A stretch of 64,000 nucleotides of DNA from Golubevia sp. BC0850 (GCA_012976225.1 JAAVVG010000010.1:806001-870000); one strand, 5' to 3'; positions 1 to 11,044 are shown, numbered from the stretch's first letter. The notes: generated from the letters alone by a model not told the origin. Made by a program: numbers and translations.

Positions 1-764
1 TGGGGGAGGGTTTGAAGTTAAGAGGAGATGGGATGATGGTGAGTATTGGTGAGGGGAGGGAAGCGGGGGAGGGATAGGGTCGGAGGGAAGGGGAGCTGGA
101 ATATATGCTACCTTCCGTTCTTCTGTTGGAGTGGTGGGGAGGAGTTGATGGGCAGAGAGCTAGAATTTGAGTTCTCGTAGGAGTCTCTTGAATTTTCTGG
201 TACAATCAATTTATCCACTCCTTTCCCTTCCCATTGCCTCTTCTGCTCCCCAATTTAGACGTCATCTTCAAGAATCAATCAGCAGGGAATGATGGTAGAG
301 ATAAGAAAGGTTTCATCAACGATTTGACTAGGACTGAGTTCCACAAGAAGTGAGTATTTTGGCTTCTACATTGCGATCTCACGCGCTCCTTCCACATTTA
401 TCTACAATCCTTCACTACACAAAAGAAACATCGCAAGTTATAGAAGTTGCTGATTGATTCCACCTCTTCCTTTCCTTCTTTAACAGGTTCATGAATCGCT
501 ATGTTAGATAAGAGTTCCGATACCGGTTTGTTCCTTTCGCGTTTGTTTTCTAACTCTCTTCTTCTACAGCCCGAAATCGATATTTTTAACAGTATTATGG
601 TGCGATTAATGGACGAGAGTTTCGAGATTGTGTCGCTACGAAAAGAACCAAGCTGAGAAGAGAGACAAAAGAAGGAGTGAAGAGTGCAAGAGAGGGGCAA
701 CGCTGTGTGAAGTTGAAACAGTGAGTCGTTCGAGGTTCCGGGGAACTCATCTTATTTTACCCGA
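1..764. other. No supported gene; left-edge intergenic sequence
   Basis: The first 120 bases are purine-rich with many G runs. Open frames here, including one on the minus strand at about 398-700, have no recognisable domain and no coherent splice structure. It may hold the end of a gene lying outside the window. I see nothing else in it. Confidence 0.4.
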
Positions 765-1841
765 TTGGACCCCTCAGAGCTTCGTGGGCCAGGTGCTATA
801 GGGGATACCTGTTTTCTGCGCATCATTCTCCATTCACGAGGTTGTTCTATATTGTCGGTCGCATCCCTCTGTTACCTCTCCAACAACAACAGCATTTATC
901 TCCTCCAGTTTGATGAGCTGCCGGAAAGATTCAGTCGCCTCAGCTCAAATGTAGTCGCTCCCCTGGAAGATATTCCCACAAACGGAGAATTTCAACTCCT
1001 GCCAGATTCTCGTCCAGCCCATCAAAAGGATTCATTTGCCTCCTCTATTTGGTTCCCAAGCATCTCTCAAGGAAAGATTGACAGGAGTCTCGGTTTCCCT
1101 CATTGGCGTTTCGAGTTCAGTGGCCCAGTCTATCAACCTGTCGTGTCGCTGGATGGCCTCGAAGCCCATCTCAAATCGCTGTACATCAATTCCAATGGAC
1201 CTGAAATCCTCTATCCTAGATTACTCGCTTAACGCAAATACGTGGACCTTGACTTGTCTACTGTTACTCAAGGACATGAATGGAAGAATTCCCTCCTCTA
1301 TTCTCTCCTCTATTCTCTCCTCTACTCTCTCCATTCATCCGATACAAGAACGACCCTGAGGCTGTGTGGAGCAAACATCTGCCTTGCTGATAGAAGGTGG
1401 GATACGAAATAAGGAACTGCCTCATCGTTTTTCGTTTACAGCCAACGTAGCTCACGATGAGCAACTGAGATGCTCAAGACAAATATCAAGTCACACATCG
1501 CAGGCTCTTATGGAGAGGAATCTTACTTTCAAGGTCACTTCTCCTATCATCCTCTCTTTATAGCCACATCTAAAGATGACTCTTTAGACCTTGGAGCAGA
1601 ATGTCAATGGAAGGACTTGGACTCTCTTTCTGTAGAAGAATTCGCGGATTTAGTTTGGAAGTGTTTGGTTGAAGAAAGGTCACTCAAAACAGTCACTATG
1701 TCTAAATCAGAAAAGGAATGGTTAGAGAAGAAAGCTGAAGAGAGGGAGACGAGGGCAAAAGAGGCTAAGGAAGAGAAAGAGGCAATTTTACAGGAAGCTA
1801 AGAAGCAAGAGGAGAAAAAAGCACTCGATGACAAGAAGTAA
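765..1841 (+). pseudogene. Possible degenerate gene, F-box/LRR-like remnant
   Basis: Two open segments, 765-1232 and 1470-1841, read like protein but do not join through clear splice sites. The first gives about 155 residues. The second gives about 123 residues ending in a Lys/Glu-rich predicted coiled coil with repeated EAKEEKEA-like heptads from about 1,700 to 1,841. The Leu/Ser-rich style resembles the decayed F-box/LRR loci at 23 kb, 34.8 kb and 60 kb, but I see no F-box here. It could equally be one real gene whose introns I cannot place, or two chance frames. I do not assign a function. Confidence 0.25.
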
Positions 1842-2704
1842 GATCTAATGCACATGGAGTTGAGTGACCCATCTAATGACTAGTAGAATCTCCAAGCTTT
1901 ACTTAGACCCCCCATGAGGTCTCTTCTTTCAAATTCTCTACAGATTTCTGGTCTACTTCGTCAACTCATTGCGGCTAACACTTCAAGAACTTACGTCCCA
2001 CGCTTCAATGAAACGACAGATGAGAATTAAAGTAGTAGCGAAGTGGCGCTGACTGAAACTCCTGATTAAAAAGGATCTAGATTGATGGCTGATATCGGGT
2101 TCGCTTTAGACCGGGGGGAATCTCGCTGGATCGGAACGAGGAGGCGAGGAGGGCAGACAGAGTAGGATCTCGTGGGGTTCACTTTTTCCTTTTGTCGCTT
2201 CAAACTTAACATCTTTGGTTTCTTTTGATTTTGCACTTTTCAACTTCTCTCGAGATCGAGAAAATGGTTTTGAACGTCTGAGCGGCATTGAATTTGAAGA
2301 GTCAAGCGTGTAAACAGACACGTTTGAAGATGAACATAGAGTCGAATGAGATCTAGATTAAAGAACAATGTCCGTACGAAGAAAGAGCAGTAGAGAAGAA
2401 GTAAAGTATTGAGGTAATATCCTAAATCGTTCGTATTTACATCATGGCACTGAGAGAATGAGGGAACTGATTGATTGGAGAGTCTAAAAAACGAGCAGAG
2501 CAGGAAGGAGTGAACACGATGTTGAGGATGGTCTGAGTGAGAGTGAGGAATAGAAGCCTGAAGGGACCCAGCTTTCAGCTGATTTGATGGATTGAGGACC
2601 TAAGACGAAGGATACGTTCCTCGGTGGCTATTTACAATTCGAACAATCTTGAACGTTGAATCAAAAGATCAAAAGATCATCGGAGCTGAGTCTAGCTAAT
2701 TTCC
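1842..2704. other. Intergenic, nothing recognised
   Basis: No frame on either strand shows a domain or consistent splice signals. The stretch lies downstream of the minus-strand hydrolase gene that ends at 2705, so its right part probably carries that gene's 3' untranslated region. I see no repeat or RNA gene. Confidence 0.4.
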
Positions 2705-4490
2705 TTAAATCAAACTTGCGACTCCGACCATCAAAAGTCCTCCTACCAAACCGATCCTGCCCGTTCCAATCGTTGAGGAGGCAGAGCTTGAGCTCTCATC
2801 TGAATTGGGATCGACTGGACTGTTGACACCATTGGAATCAGTGGCGTTGTTTGGTGAACCACTGACATCTCCATTCGAAGGAGGTGCGGCGGCAGAAGTT
2901 GAGGTGGACGAATAGTCATCTAAGAATAGACGTTGAACTCCTGGGTCGGATTGAATCATTCTGAAATCTTCGTGCCTAATGTACCTGATAAGTAAAGAAA
3001 AGAGAAGAAGTGAGTAGAGGAAGACGCGAGAGAAAGCGGGAGTTAAGCAAGTCGGTTTCTTCTCCGTTTTGTTTACTGCATCTCCATACATGCCGCTGCT
3101 GCATGATTCAAAGAACTCAACATAATGAAAGCAATCTCATCTGTACTGACTTGACGTAATCGATGGTACTATTAGCGGGGAATGCCCCACCATTCAATTC
3201 CGGCAGAACCTCTTCACACCAATTTTCCATTTTAACCACATGAACTCTTCCCTGAGCATCAGCTTCACATCTAGGATCTCCACTAATTCTATCTCTCAAT
3301 CCAACAGCATAACCAACTCTTCTGGCCAAATTTCGGTCCAAAAGATCTTTAGTTGCAGCTTTACTTAAAGAAATAGATTTACTTGAACTCTTTGTGCTAT
3401 TACTAGAGCTAACATTAGCTTCATAATAAGTAGGTAAAATACCATCTAAACCATATTTATACTCATTCCAAGTAGGACACTTCTTCTTACTAAACTTTGA
3501 AGGTCTTTTATCATCGAAATAAACAAAACTTGCAGGACTTGAAATCCAATATTTGAGTTTGTCTTCTTGAGCTGAAACTGGATTTCGGAAGACTGAATAC
3601 CTTTGAACTAATTGAGCTCCAAGACTGAATCCTCCAATGACCATGGTAACCAGATTTGGGAAATCGTCAGTGTTGAGGAAGTGATCTACTACTGAATCTA
3701 AAGCTGAGAACATGGAGACGTTTGAGTTGGCTGGATAGACTGCAAGAGATCCATCTCCCCATGCTTGATCGTCCCAGATGAGAGTGTTTGAAGTTGGTTG
3801 CTCTGCTGTATCAGCTGGATAGGCTCCGTAGTCGAGGAGGGTAAAAGGCATTGGAGCGACTATCACCACCTCTTCTCTCTTGACCTCTCCTCCTTGAATA
3901 GCTCGATCTAGTGCTAGATCCATGTATAAGAACTAGTGAATAAAAGAAAGAGGAAGTGTCTTAAGTGAGTGGGTGCTGGAAGGCACGGAGAACGACAAAG
4001 AGGAAGGACAACTCACTTGATTCCAAGCATCTCGATTCTCTCCTGGAAACTCTACGACCACTCGCTTGATTTTGGATGGATCAAAATCTGCTGTAACGTA
4101 TGCAGTCTATTCAAAGAAAGGAAGGTAACAAGATTGAGCTTCTCATGATTATATAACTTGGTGTTGTTCTAGAGCAAGACATTCTCTACCCAAACCCTTC
4201 CCAATTCCCACCGCTGATGCTGAATCTCATTCTGTACTCACCAATACGGCCTGGCTATTCCCAATCACAAAGGTCGTAGTATCGAGCGTCGCTCCAGTCA
4301 CACTGGGTAGAGCTCTCCAGCCTGTTTCAGCAGCGTCAGTCCCACCTGGATAAACACCTGGATCTCCCTGCCCTCCACCGTTGATCTGTCGTGTTTCTGG
4401 ATGATGATTATTGAATTTGACGCTGGAAGCGATGGATTGAAGAGGGAGTGTCGATAGGAGAACCGCTGAAAGAGTTGATAGGAGCTGCAT
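2705..4490 (-). CDS. Secreted, GPI-anchor-type alpha/beta-hydrolase-like protein
   Basis: Five exons fit in frame: 4490-4242, 4106-4017, 3932-3151, a 9-nt microexon at 3098-3090, and 2984-2705, totalling 469 codons plus stop. The first about 22 residues form a signal peptide (MQLLSTLSAVLLSTLP). The motif GGFSLGAQ in exon 3 has the GxSxG nucleophile-elbow form of alpha/beta-hydrolases and is preceded by a hydrophobic strand. A YIRHEDFR segment follows the microexon. The C-terminus is a Ser/Asn-rich stalk ending in a short hydrophobic tail (GLVGGLLMVGVASLI), as in GPI-anchored wall or plasma-membrane proteins. The family resembles fungal uncharacterised secreted hydrolases; the substrate is unknown. 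The catalytic Asp and His were not assigned. The microexon is the least certain part of the model. Confidence 0.75.
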
Positions 4491-5028
4491 CGTTTCAAGC
4501 CAAGGTTGGTTGACTTGCTCCTTCGATTGAGAGTTGCTGCTGACGAGGAGGAATCAAATGTTGATTTGGAGGGATTAGAAGAGTAGTTTGGAAGGTTATT
4601 GGAAGAAAGAAGTGAGCGAAGCAGCGGAGTGATCCGAACTGGCCTAGATTAGTGAAGAGGGGGTTCAAGTTTGAAAGCTGCCAGCGTCTTTTCTGTCAAA
4701 GGGAAGACCAGGAGGAATAAAGGATAGGAATGGTTCGACGATCGAAAGATAGAAGAAAGAAAGTATCATCCAACCATTTCAATATAGAAGTGGACGGAAC
4801 GGCGCCCAAAGAAACAACTCATCTCCTTCGACGGCCGGGATGGAAACAAGGGGGTTAAATTTGGAAACCACTGTTTTGAAACTCAACGACAACAAATTCG
4901 CTCATTTAGAACGAGTTCTATGTAGATTGTCAGTAACTACACCATTCACTCTACCACAGCACTTCTGTCTTCGGGTCAAACATCGCCAAGTCGTCAGACG
5001 ATTCGTGAAGCAGAACTGTTGCCACCTC
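4491..5028. other. Intergenic, upstream region of the hydrolase gene
   Basis: This stretch lies 5' of the minus-strand hydrolase start at 4490 and should contain its promoter. A plus-strand open frame at 4840-5076 has no domain and is not supported as a gene. No repeat or RNA gene was seen. Confidence 0.4.
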
Positions 5029-5448
5029 TCAGTGCAAGAAGTCATCTACGAAGTCGTCGTCAACAAACCCTTCTAGATCAACTTGTGGGTAGAAATCGAA
5101 TGTCATGGATTTAATTTGCTGGGATTTGACGTGAATGCGAGGGAATTTGATCTCTTTGAAGGAACTGATTACTGGGCCATCTTCCAAATAGTAAAGTAGA
5201 TCTTCAGCCATACCGGCATAAAGTACTCGACTCCTGGGACGTTCTAAGTCGGCAATGTCAATCTCACGGTGTACGTGTTTGAAAAGTTGCTTGATTTTCT
5301 CTCTGACTTTCGAGAAAGGTACTGGAATAGCCATGCAAAGTTGAGAGAAGGAAGAGATCTGAAGGAAGAAAGGTTGTCCGAGACCAATCTTCTTTCCTTC
5401 CAACCACGGATGCGCAGATTCGGGGTTCCGCGCTCTCTTCAACCTCAA
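5029..5448 (-). pseudogene. Degenerate LRR/F-box-like fragment
   Basis: A single open frame of about 139 residues contains the protein-like run VREKIKQLFKHVHREI and, further on, LLYYLEDGPVISSFKEI, then an Asp-rich end. The spacing of Leu and Phe resembles the LRR-like parts of the other decayed loci in this window. There is no F-box and no upstream exon that I could connect. It lies just downstream of the dynactin gene on the same strand, whose stop is at 5556, so it is not part of that gene. It is probably a gene relic; a short real gene remains possible. Confidence 0.3.
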
Positions 5449-5555
5449 TGAACCTCAGTGCGTAGACTTGACATTTGGATGGATTGAAAAGAGATTCTAG
5501 AAGTACAAATGATGAAGAAGCGAGAACTTGCCCACCAAAGAGCTCGGATTCATTT

Positions 5556-6760
5556 TTAACGAGCCCTAGAAACAGAAGAAGTAGTAGAAGCAACAGGTTT
5601 CGGCCTGAATCTGCTGTAGTAGTCTTTCGTTTGGGCCTGCAAAACCCGATGGAAATCAAATTCAATAGTAAGGGAAGAGATCAAATGTGCATGCCGAAAG
5701 AAGAGAAAGGAGAATTACGACTCACGTTCCACTGTTCTATCCAAGTTTCTTCCAAATCATCAATCTGTCGCCCTGTTTGATCGAGAAAGAGAAGACATCA
5801 TCGAACGTCAGTCTAAGAGAAAAACAAAGAAAGTGATGAGAGAAGCTGAGCTTACCAGGAGAACCAGCCCAAATACTCCAACTATGAACTACCGTATTAG
5901 GAGGCAGAACCGTGCCGTCTAGAATTCTGGCACAATCTTTGATGATTGAGAATCGGCCCTTTGAAAATTGAAGACAAAGAGAAAGAGAGATCGTCAGAGA
6001 TTGTCAAAGAGGGGACGTCAAGGGGACGTCAAAGAAAGAAAGAGAGAACTTACAATGACACAATTCTTCCCAATCTCAACATGCGAACCAACCATGACAG
6101 CTTCTAAGATTGTATTCGAACCTACGTGAACGTGGTCTCCCATCTTCATGGGGTAGTAAGAGAAGACTCTGGTGAAAGATAAGGTTGGATAGGTTGCTCT
6201 ATAAGATTGATGATAGATTGAAGACGTCGCTTTTCATCTGCCTGTTTTTCTTCTCAAACTGCACTTCTCAGGAAGAGTCAAAGAAAGACAGAGGTATCCT
6301 TTTCCAACCCGCCTCCGAAGTGTTGTTCTCCCTCTCCCCTCCCACCTCCCCACCTCCTTCGTATCTTCTCCCAGAACTCACCCTTTGTATGTTTTATAGG
6401 CGGGTCTTATCACGCTTCCCTCTCCCATGACACAATACCTCCCAATAGTGATCACAACCGAGGTAGTAGTAGTCCCTTGCTGAGAAGTGGCTGTAGTAGA
6501 AGCAGATCTTTTAAGATCACCTCTTACTAGAGCTGAATGATGAATAATACATTTCCCTCCTAAAATGATGTTCCCAGACCCTAGAATGATGGATCGTCGA
6601 GAGACTCGATTACCTGTTACCGCCTGGAGATTGGGGAGTAGAGATTAGGAGGTGTGAGAGGAGGAGGAGGAGGAGGAAGGTAAGGAAGGTTTGAGGGATG
6701 ACTTACAGTTTGAATGTACTCTGATGGATCGTAGGCTTCAATGTGAGCGTTGGCTAACAT
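5556..6760 (-). CDS. DCTN5: Dynactin subunit 5 (p25)
   Basis: This is a pointed-end subunit of dynactin, the dynein cofactor for microtubule transport of nuclei and endosomes. The start is MLANAHIEAYDPSEYIQT (exon 1, 6760-6707). The next exon carries TGNRVSRRSIILGSGNIILG, then HHSALVRGDL and GSVIRPAYKTYKG, all diagnostic of p25. Later exons give MGDHVHVGSNTILEAVMVG, GKNCVIGRFSIIKDCARILD and TVLPPNTVVHSWSIWAGSPG, which form the left-handed beta-helix hexapeptide repeats. The final exon begins AQTKDYYSRF and stops at 5558-5556. All junctions I checked keep frame. Compared with the animal protein there is a Ser/Thr-rich insertion between RGDL and the next repeat. The longest intron, about 200 bp, follows YKTYKG. 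The start lies 130 bp from the divergent pinin gene. Confidence 0.93.
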
Positions 6761-6890
6761 CTTAAACCGAGTTTGATGATGCTAGTGGTCGACGGTCGAT
6801 GTGAAGATGTGAAATGTGATATGTAAAGGCGAGAAGCTGTCTCCAACGCACCACTCCATCCAAAAGCAGCAAACCTCAAGATTGGATCTT
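6761..6890. promoter_or_regulatory. Short divergent promoter between DCTN5 and the pinin gene
   Basis: Only 130 bp separates the minus-strand DCTN5 start (6760) from the chosen plus-strand pinin start (6891), so both genes must share this spacer or use promoter elements inside untranslated exons. An in-frame upstream ATG for the pinin frame also exists at 6816, which would shrink the spacer to about 55 bp. I see no clear TATA box. This is inference from gene layout. Confidence 0.4.
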
Positions 6891-8652
6891 ATGAGTAGAG
6901 TTGAAGATTCAAGGGAACCTTCAGGTTCCAGAGAACTGTTTGGAGATAAAGATAGGAAGAGAGATAGGGATACTAGCCAGATGGCAGCAGATCGAGATAG
7001 TACAAGAGCTACTAATGGCAAAGAGAGTGAAAGAGATGGTTTAAGGTGAGTGCAGTCAACTGAGCTTCTTAGTCTAGAGTATAGCTGAAGGATTAGACTC
7101 CTGTCTGCAAAAATCCTATCTGGGCGAGCAAAGTAGCAAGAAGGGGAGATGAGATTGGAAAGCCAAGCCATACCTGTCTCTCAACCTTCTCCATCCTTCT
7201 CTGAATTCCTCACTCGACTCAGGTCTTCAGCGAATCCAGAGACAACAGAAAGAAAGAGGCCTCGTTTGTCACTTGGTTTAGGAGGTGGAGGCGGAGCTAA
7301 TCGATCTCTATTCGGTCTAGTCAATTCGACCTTAAAGCAGGCAAAAGTTGAGAATGAGAAAAATGAGAAGGGAGACGCTGTGAGTACGAAAGAGAGATAC
7401 ATCAGATATGTTTTGATCTGATAGTATTTCAGGTATGCCCAGAGAGTAAGAGGCAAGAGGACGAAAAGTCAGAAGGATGCTTGAGTTTCCTCATACCCTC
7501 CGTTATTCCCTCCCTCTCATCTCTTCTTCGTCTTTTCTCTTCTTCCTGACTTGGGATCCGATTTTCATTCATTTTCTCTTCATCACTCTTTCGCAGGCCA
7601 AACAAAGAGCATCCTTAGAAGCTCGTCTTCAAACCAAAACTCTCCCCCAATCGTATCCTTCAAACCCAATCCCAACTCCTCTTTTCAAAAACAAGCTCAA
7701 ATTAGAAGAAGACCTCAAAAGAGATCAATTAGCTCTAAGATCAATAGTAGACAGAATCATCAACGAAGAAATAAAATTCAAAAGCTTGAAGAATCAAAAG
7801 AGAAGGTTGGCTAGTTTCTTGGTCACTAAAACTGAAGAACCTTCTTACGGGGTTGCTAGAGATGGAGGAAGAGGTTATAGAGGGAGAGGTGTTCATAGAA
7901 ATGGTGGAAGAAAGGAAGATAGAGACATTATTGCACCCTACGTTCCTGGAGCTTTACTTCCTAGACCTCCAAGTGATAGTAGAGATCGAGACTCTCCTCC
8001 TAGAGATAGTGGGCGAAAGAATTCTACAAGAGGAGATGACGACAGAAAAAGAGAGAGTTCTCCTTCTAGAGATAGGAGAAGAGATTCTCCTAATAAAGTT
8101 TCAAAAGATCCTTCGCCTCCCCCAAGAGATTCTCCCAAAAGAGGAATTTCTCCTTTAAACCCGCTCGTTAAGACACCTTCAATTCCACCTGCAACCTATT
8201 CTCTCTACTTCTTACCCAAGAAAATGACGGCTTCTCAAGAGGACAAATTAGATGAACAGGAAGACAAATGTGATGATGAATTGGCAAAAATGGATGAGGC
8301 TTTATTCAGGAATCTGAAGGAATTGAAAGGGAATTTGGAAAGAATTAAAGAAAGAGTTGAGAGGAAAAAGGAAGAATTGAAGAGCATCAGAAAGGTTGAA
8401 AAGGAAAGTAGGGAGAAAGAAAGAGAAAGAGAAAGAGAAAGAGAAAGAGAGAGGGAAAAGAAGAAGAAGGAGGTGGAGATGGAAGTGGATGGAAACGGGG
8501 AGAGGGAGAGGGAGAAAGAGGTGATGGAGGATAGGTTCGATGATGATGGAGACGATGGTGGGAAAAGAAGGAGAAGATCAAAGGAAAGAGATGAGGGAAT
8601 GGAAGTTGATGAGGGTGAGAGAAATGACGAGAGAAGTTCTGAAAGAGTTTGA
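6891..8652 (+). CDS. Pinin/SDK/memA-domain splicing-associated protein
   Basis: Pinin-type proteins are nuclear SR-related factors that bind exon-junction and splicing complexes. Exon 1 (about 6891-7045) encodes a charged, RD-rich start. Exon 2 (from about 7154-7163 to 7379) holds the memA signature RPRLSLGLGGGGGANRSLFG followed by LVNSTLKQAK. Exon 3 (7597-8652) continues AKQRASLEARLQTKTLPQ, a coiled coil, then an RS/SP-rich stretch (repeated RDSPP and SPSRDRR), then the conserved block TYSLYFLPKKMTASQEDKL. It ends in a long Lys/Glu/Arg coiled coil containing an (RE)n run at about 8,420-8,460. The RS-like block between the coil and the LYFLP motif is unusual. The acceptor of intron 1 and the choice between ATGs at 6816 and 6891 are uncertain. 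Confidence 0.87.
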
Positions 8653-10293
8653 AGTGTTTTGTGAGATTAGAAGTTGATGCAACTCTGAAATTGAAGCGAA
8701 TTGCATCGGAGTGCGAATTTTGAAAAGAGAATGATCTGTCGCATGACGAGGAATCAAAGTTGTTGTCCTGATCTCAATCATGTCTGAGACTTGAAGCTTG
8801 AGTGGTGTGTGAACACTTAAATTTCAAAGCTCTGGGTGAGTTCACGGTGCCAGTTTCAGGAGAAAGATGATTTAAAGCTTGAAAAGTTAGTTGGGAAACG
8901 AGGAAGAAGTATGTCCTCAATGCGTGATTCCAAACCTTCCTCCCAACTATCTCCATCTCTTTTTCATGCTCCTTCCCATAGCTGCAATCCCTTCAATTCT
9001 AAGTCTTCCATTTGTCAAAATGAAACTGGCTTGGAATCCACGCTGACGTTTCCACTCTCCACTCGCAAGACTATCCATTCTTTCCTCCTTGAACAAGGGG
9101 CTCAACTCACACTCTCAACCCTCAAACAATGGATTCTTGCCCTTCCTCGAGCCTGAAAGATGATGTTCCGCTCTTGTTGCCTAGGATTACCTGCTCACTC
9201 ATTGAGCATTTGTCTATCTGCTGTTGATTCTAGCTGATCAATTGACTTTCGCAAAACTCAGGAACTGAATTTAGATTGAGTCAAAATTGATTTAGAGAGA
9301 CAAGAAAGGGTCAACATCAATCTTGGAGGGGAAAGTTGCTGCTCTTTGACATTTTGATATGACTCAGAATAATTAAATTCGCCGGCTAAGAGGATTTGAG
9401 AGAGAGTTGTGGTTCTAGAAATGGATGTGAATAAAGTAGATGAACAAGGAGATGAATGGTTTGCTGGATTTGGTGGTGTCGCACTCTTTGAGGAGGAAAG
9501 GCTAGTCTGGCTCCAGCCTCTCCCAATTAAGATTTTCAACCCACACTAAGGAAAGGCTGGAGATGCTTCCACTTCCAAGTCTCAATCTCATTCTGCAAAG
9601 GCAAGACTTCAATCCCAGTTTGAGGTATCCACTGTCTCCTCAGAAATGGAAACTCTGCTCGAAGTGTTGGTGCTGAAGCTCCAGGTGAGTTCATTTTCTG
9701 ATTGTCTCATTCTCTTTCTCTTCTTGCCTCTTTGGCACCTCATTTCTAACCTACCTCTCTGCCTCTCTCCACCAATGCAGTCCTACTGTCCTACCTCGCT
9801 GCCATCCTCAGGCACCTAGCTGTTGAAATTTCAGAGTTGGCCAGTAAAGCTGCCCGTGACACCTAGAAGTTTCCTTTGATAGTTTCATTTCTTGTCACTT
9901 GTAACTAGACTTTCGCAATGATGCAGAGCTTGGAGTTACCATCCCTCAAGAGGAATTCCACCTTTCATTCTCAAGCTTCCACCTGTTAAAGGCAAAAAAG
10001 TCCATTTTGTTGACCTGAGGATCTGGACCAAAAAGAGATGAGCTTCAAAGTGGAAATCAAGATCGTTGGCTAAAGGAAGGTTTTGGCTTTCGCCGCCCAC
10101 ATAGTGGGAGCAGAGACAGATTTAGAATCCTTTCTCTTTTGTGACCTCCTCAAACATCACTGCTTTGAACTACAAGACTTCAACACATGAACTCAAGGAT
10201 GTCAATCAAACCATCTGCATTCCCAAGACTGAAAAATACCGTGCCAGAGGAAAACAATCATTGAAAAGGTAAACATGAATGATGGTGTTTGGG
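8653..10293. other. Gene-free, CpG-poor stretch left of the inverted repeat
   Basis: No frame on either strand shows a domain, a convincing signal peptide or a splice pattern. The sequence is rich in CTT, TCA and CAA and poor in CG dinucleotides compared with the coding regions on either side. Open frames at 8836-9156 and 9258-9539 look like chance. It is best read as the left part of a decayed repeat island running to about 15.7 kb. Confidence 0.5.
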
Positions 10294-10577
10294 ATGTAGA
10301 AGCTGAGGAAGGGATAATTGAGAAATGGGGGCCAGAGTCTCAAGGTTGTTCTCTAATGAAGTGGGATGACATAAGAGAGTCTCTTTAAGATGACTCAAGT
10401 CAAGAGAAGTAGGAAATTTCAAACGGAATGGAATTAGTGGAAGCAAGAATCAAAGGTTTCATAGAAGGAACTCAAAACTCAAGACTCACTAAACCCAAAA
10501 TTTGAAACAGCAAAGAAACTCATTGATGACTGTTTTACATGACAAATGAAGCTCGTCGGCTGGTACTATGATTTCGA

Positions 10578-10595
10578 TTAGGGTTAGGGTTAAGG
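10578..10595 (+). repeat. Short interstitial telomere-type motif, left arm
   Basis: Two exact TTAGGG units are followed by a one-base variant, TTAAGG. TTAGGG is the usual telomere repeat of many basidiomycetes. It lies 284 bp inside the outer edge of the arm. An array this short can arise by chance or by repair. Confidence 0.6.
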
Positions 10596-10817
10596 TAATG
10601 TATCACTTTTCTTCCCTTTCTCCCCTTAAGATCACAGTAATTGCATTCACAAGGCTCAGTTGCATTCCCAAGACTCGAAAGTATTACAAAATCCCCAAAA
10701 TTCAGGGTTTGAAGGGCATCTCATTCAAAATGATGAAAAAATGTGGTTCCTTGCGGTCTGATTTATTCTCTCAGGCGATCAATGTTCGCTGATGGACACT
10801 TTTTGCAATCCTTTCTA

Positions 10818-10924
10818 GACACTGTGACCGAGTGGTTAAGGTGATCGATTAGAATATTCTAATTACTATTGCATAAGTGCATCGATTTCAGTTTCTGAGC
10901 AGGAGTTCGAATCTCTTCAGTGTC
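10818..10924 (+). tRNA. tRNA-Ser(AGA)-like gene with a 26-nt intron, left arm
   Basis: A 7-bp acceptor stem (GACACTG with CAGTGTC) encloses a D arm (ACCGAGTGGTTAAGGT), an anticodon stem ATCGA/TCGAT, loop TTAGAA with anticodon AGA, a 26-nt intron after position 37, a long variable arm (TCAG-TTT-CTGA) and a T arm around GTTCGAATC. The class II shape and GAGTGGTTAAGG box fit tRNA-Ser. A T-rich Pol III stop follows. Oddities are A instead of G at the start of the D stem, a G-T pair in the T stem, weakened ends of the B box, and T as discriminator where Ser tRNAs normally have G. It may therefore be a pseudogene or a tRNA-derived element head. Confidence 0.7.
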
Positions 10925-10929
10925 TCATC

Positions 10930-10938
10930 TTTTGTTTT
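10930..10938 (+). terminator. Pol III terminator-like T runs, left arm
   Basis: Two TTTT runs separated by one G start 6 bases after the tRNA 3' end. This matches the usual RNA polymerase III stop and supports the tRNA call. Confidence 0.55.
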
Positions 10939-11044
10939 GCACTTGAAATGATGTTTTCACCCTCTCTCCCCTTCAAATTGCTTCTCATGGAGCCAAACAT
11001 TCTCTTTCATGTTTCACAAATCACACTTTTGACAGTGGGTCAAC

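Larger units (their letters stand above)
10294..11044 (+). repeat. Left arm of a 751-bp inverted repeat
   Basis: This segment reappears in reverse complement at 14293-15043. Both arms are exactly 751 bp and I found no mismatch in the stretches I compared base by base. The left boundary is where ATGTAGAAGCTGAGG begins to match; the right boundary is after GACAGTGGGTCAAC. Outside these points the flanks differ at once and I see no target-site duplication. Each arm holds a TTAGGG motif and a tRNA-Ser-like sequence. No transposase is recognisable between the arms, so this could be a non-autonomous element with long terminal inverted repeats or a local inverted duplication. Confidence 0.9.

Noticed and set aside
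8387-8581. A minus-strand Ser/Pro/Leu/Phe-rich frame
   Set aside because: It is the complement of the pinin gene's GA-rich coiled-coil codons and is a shadow.
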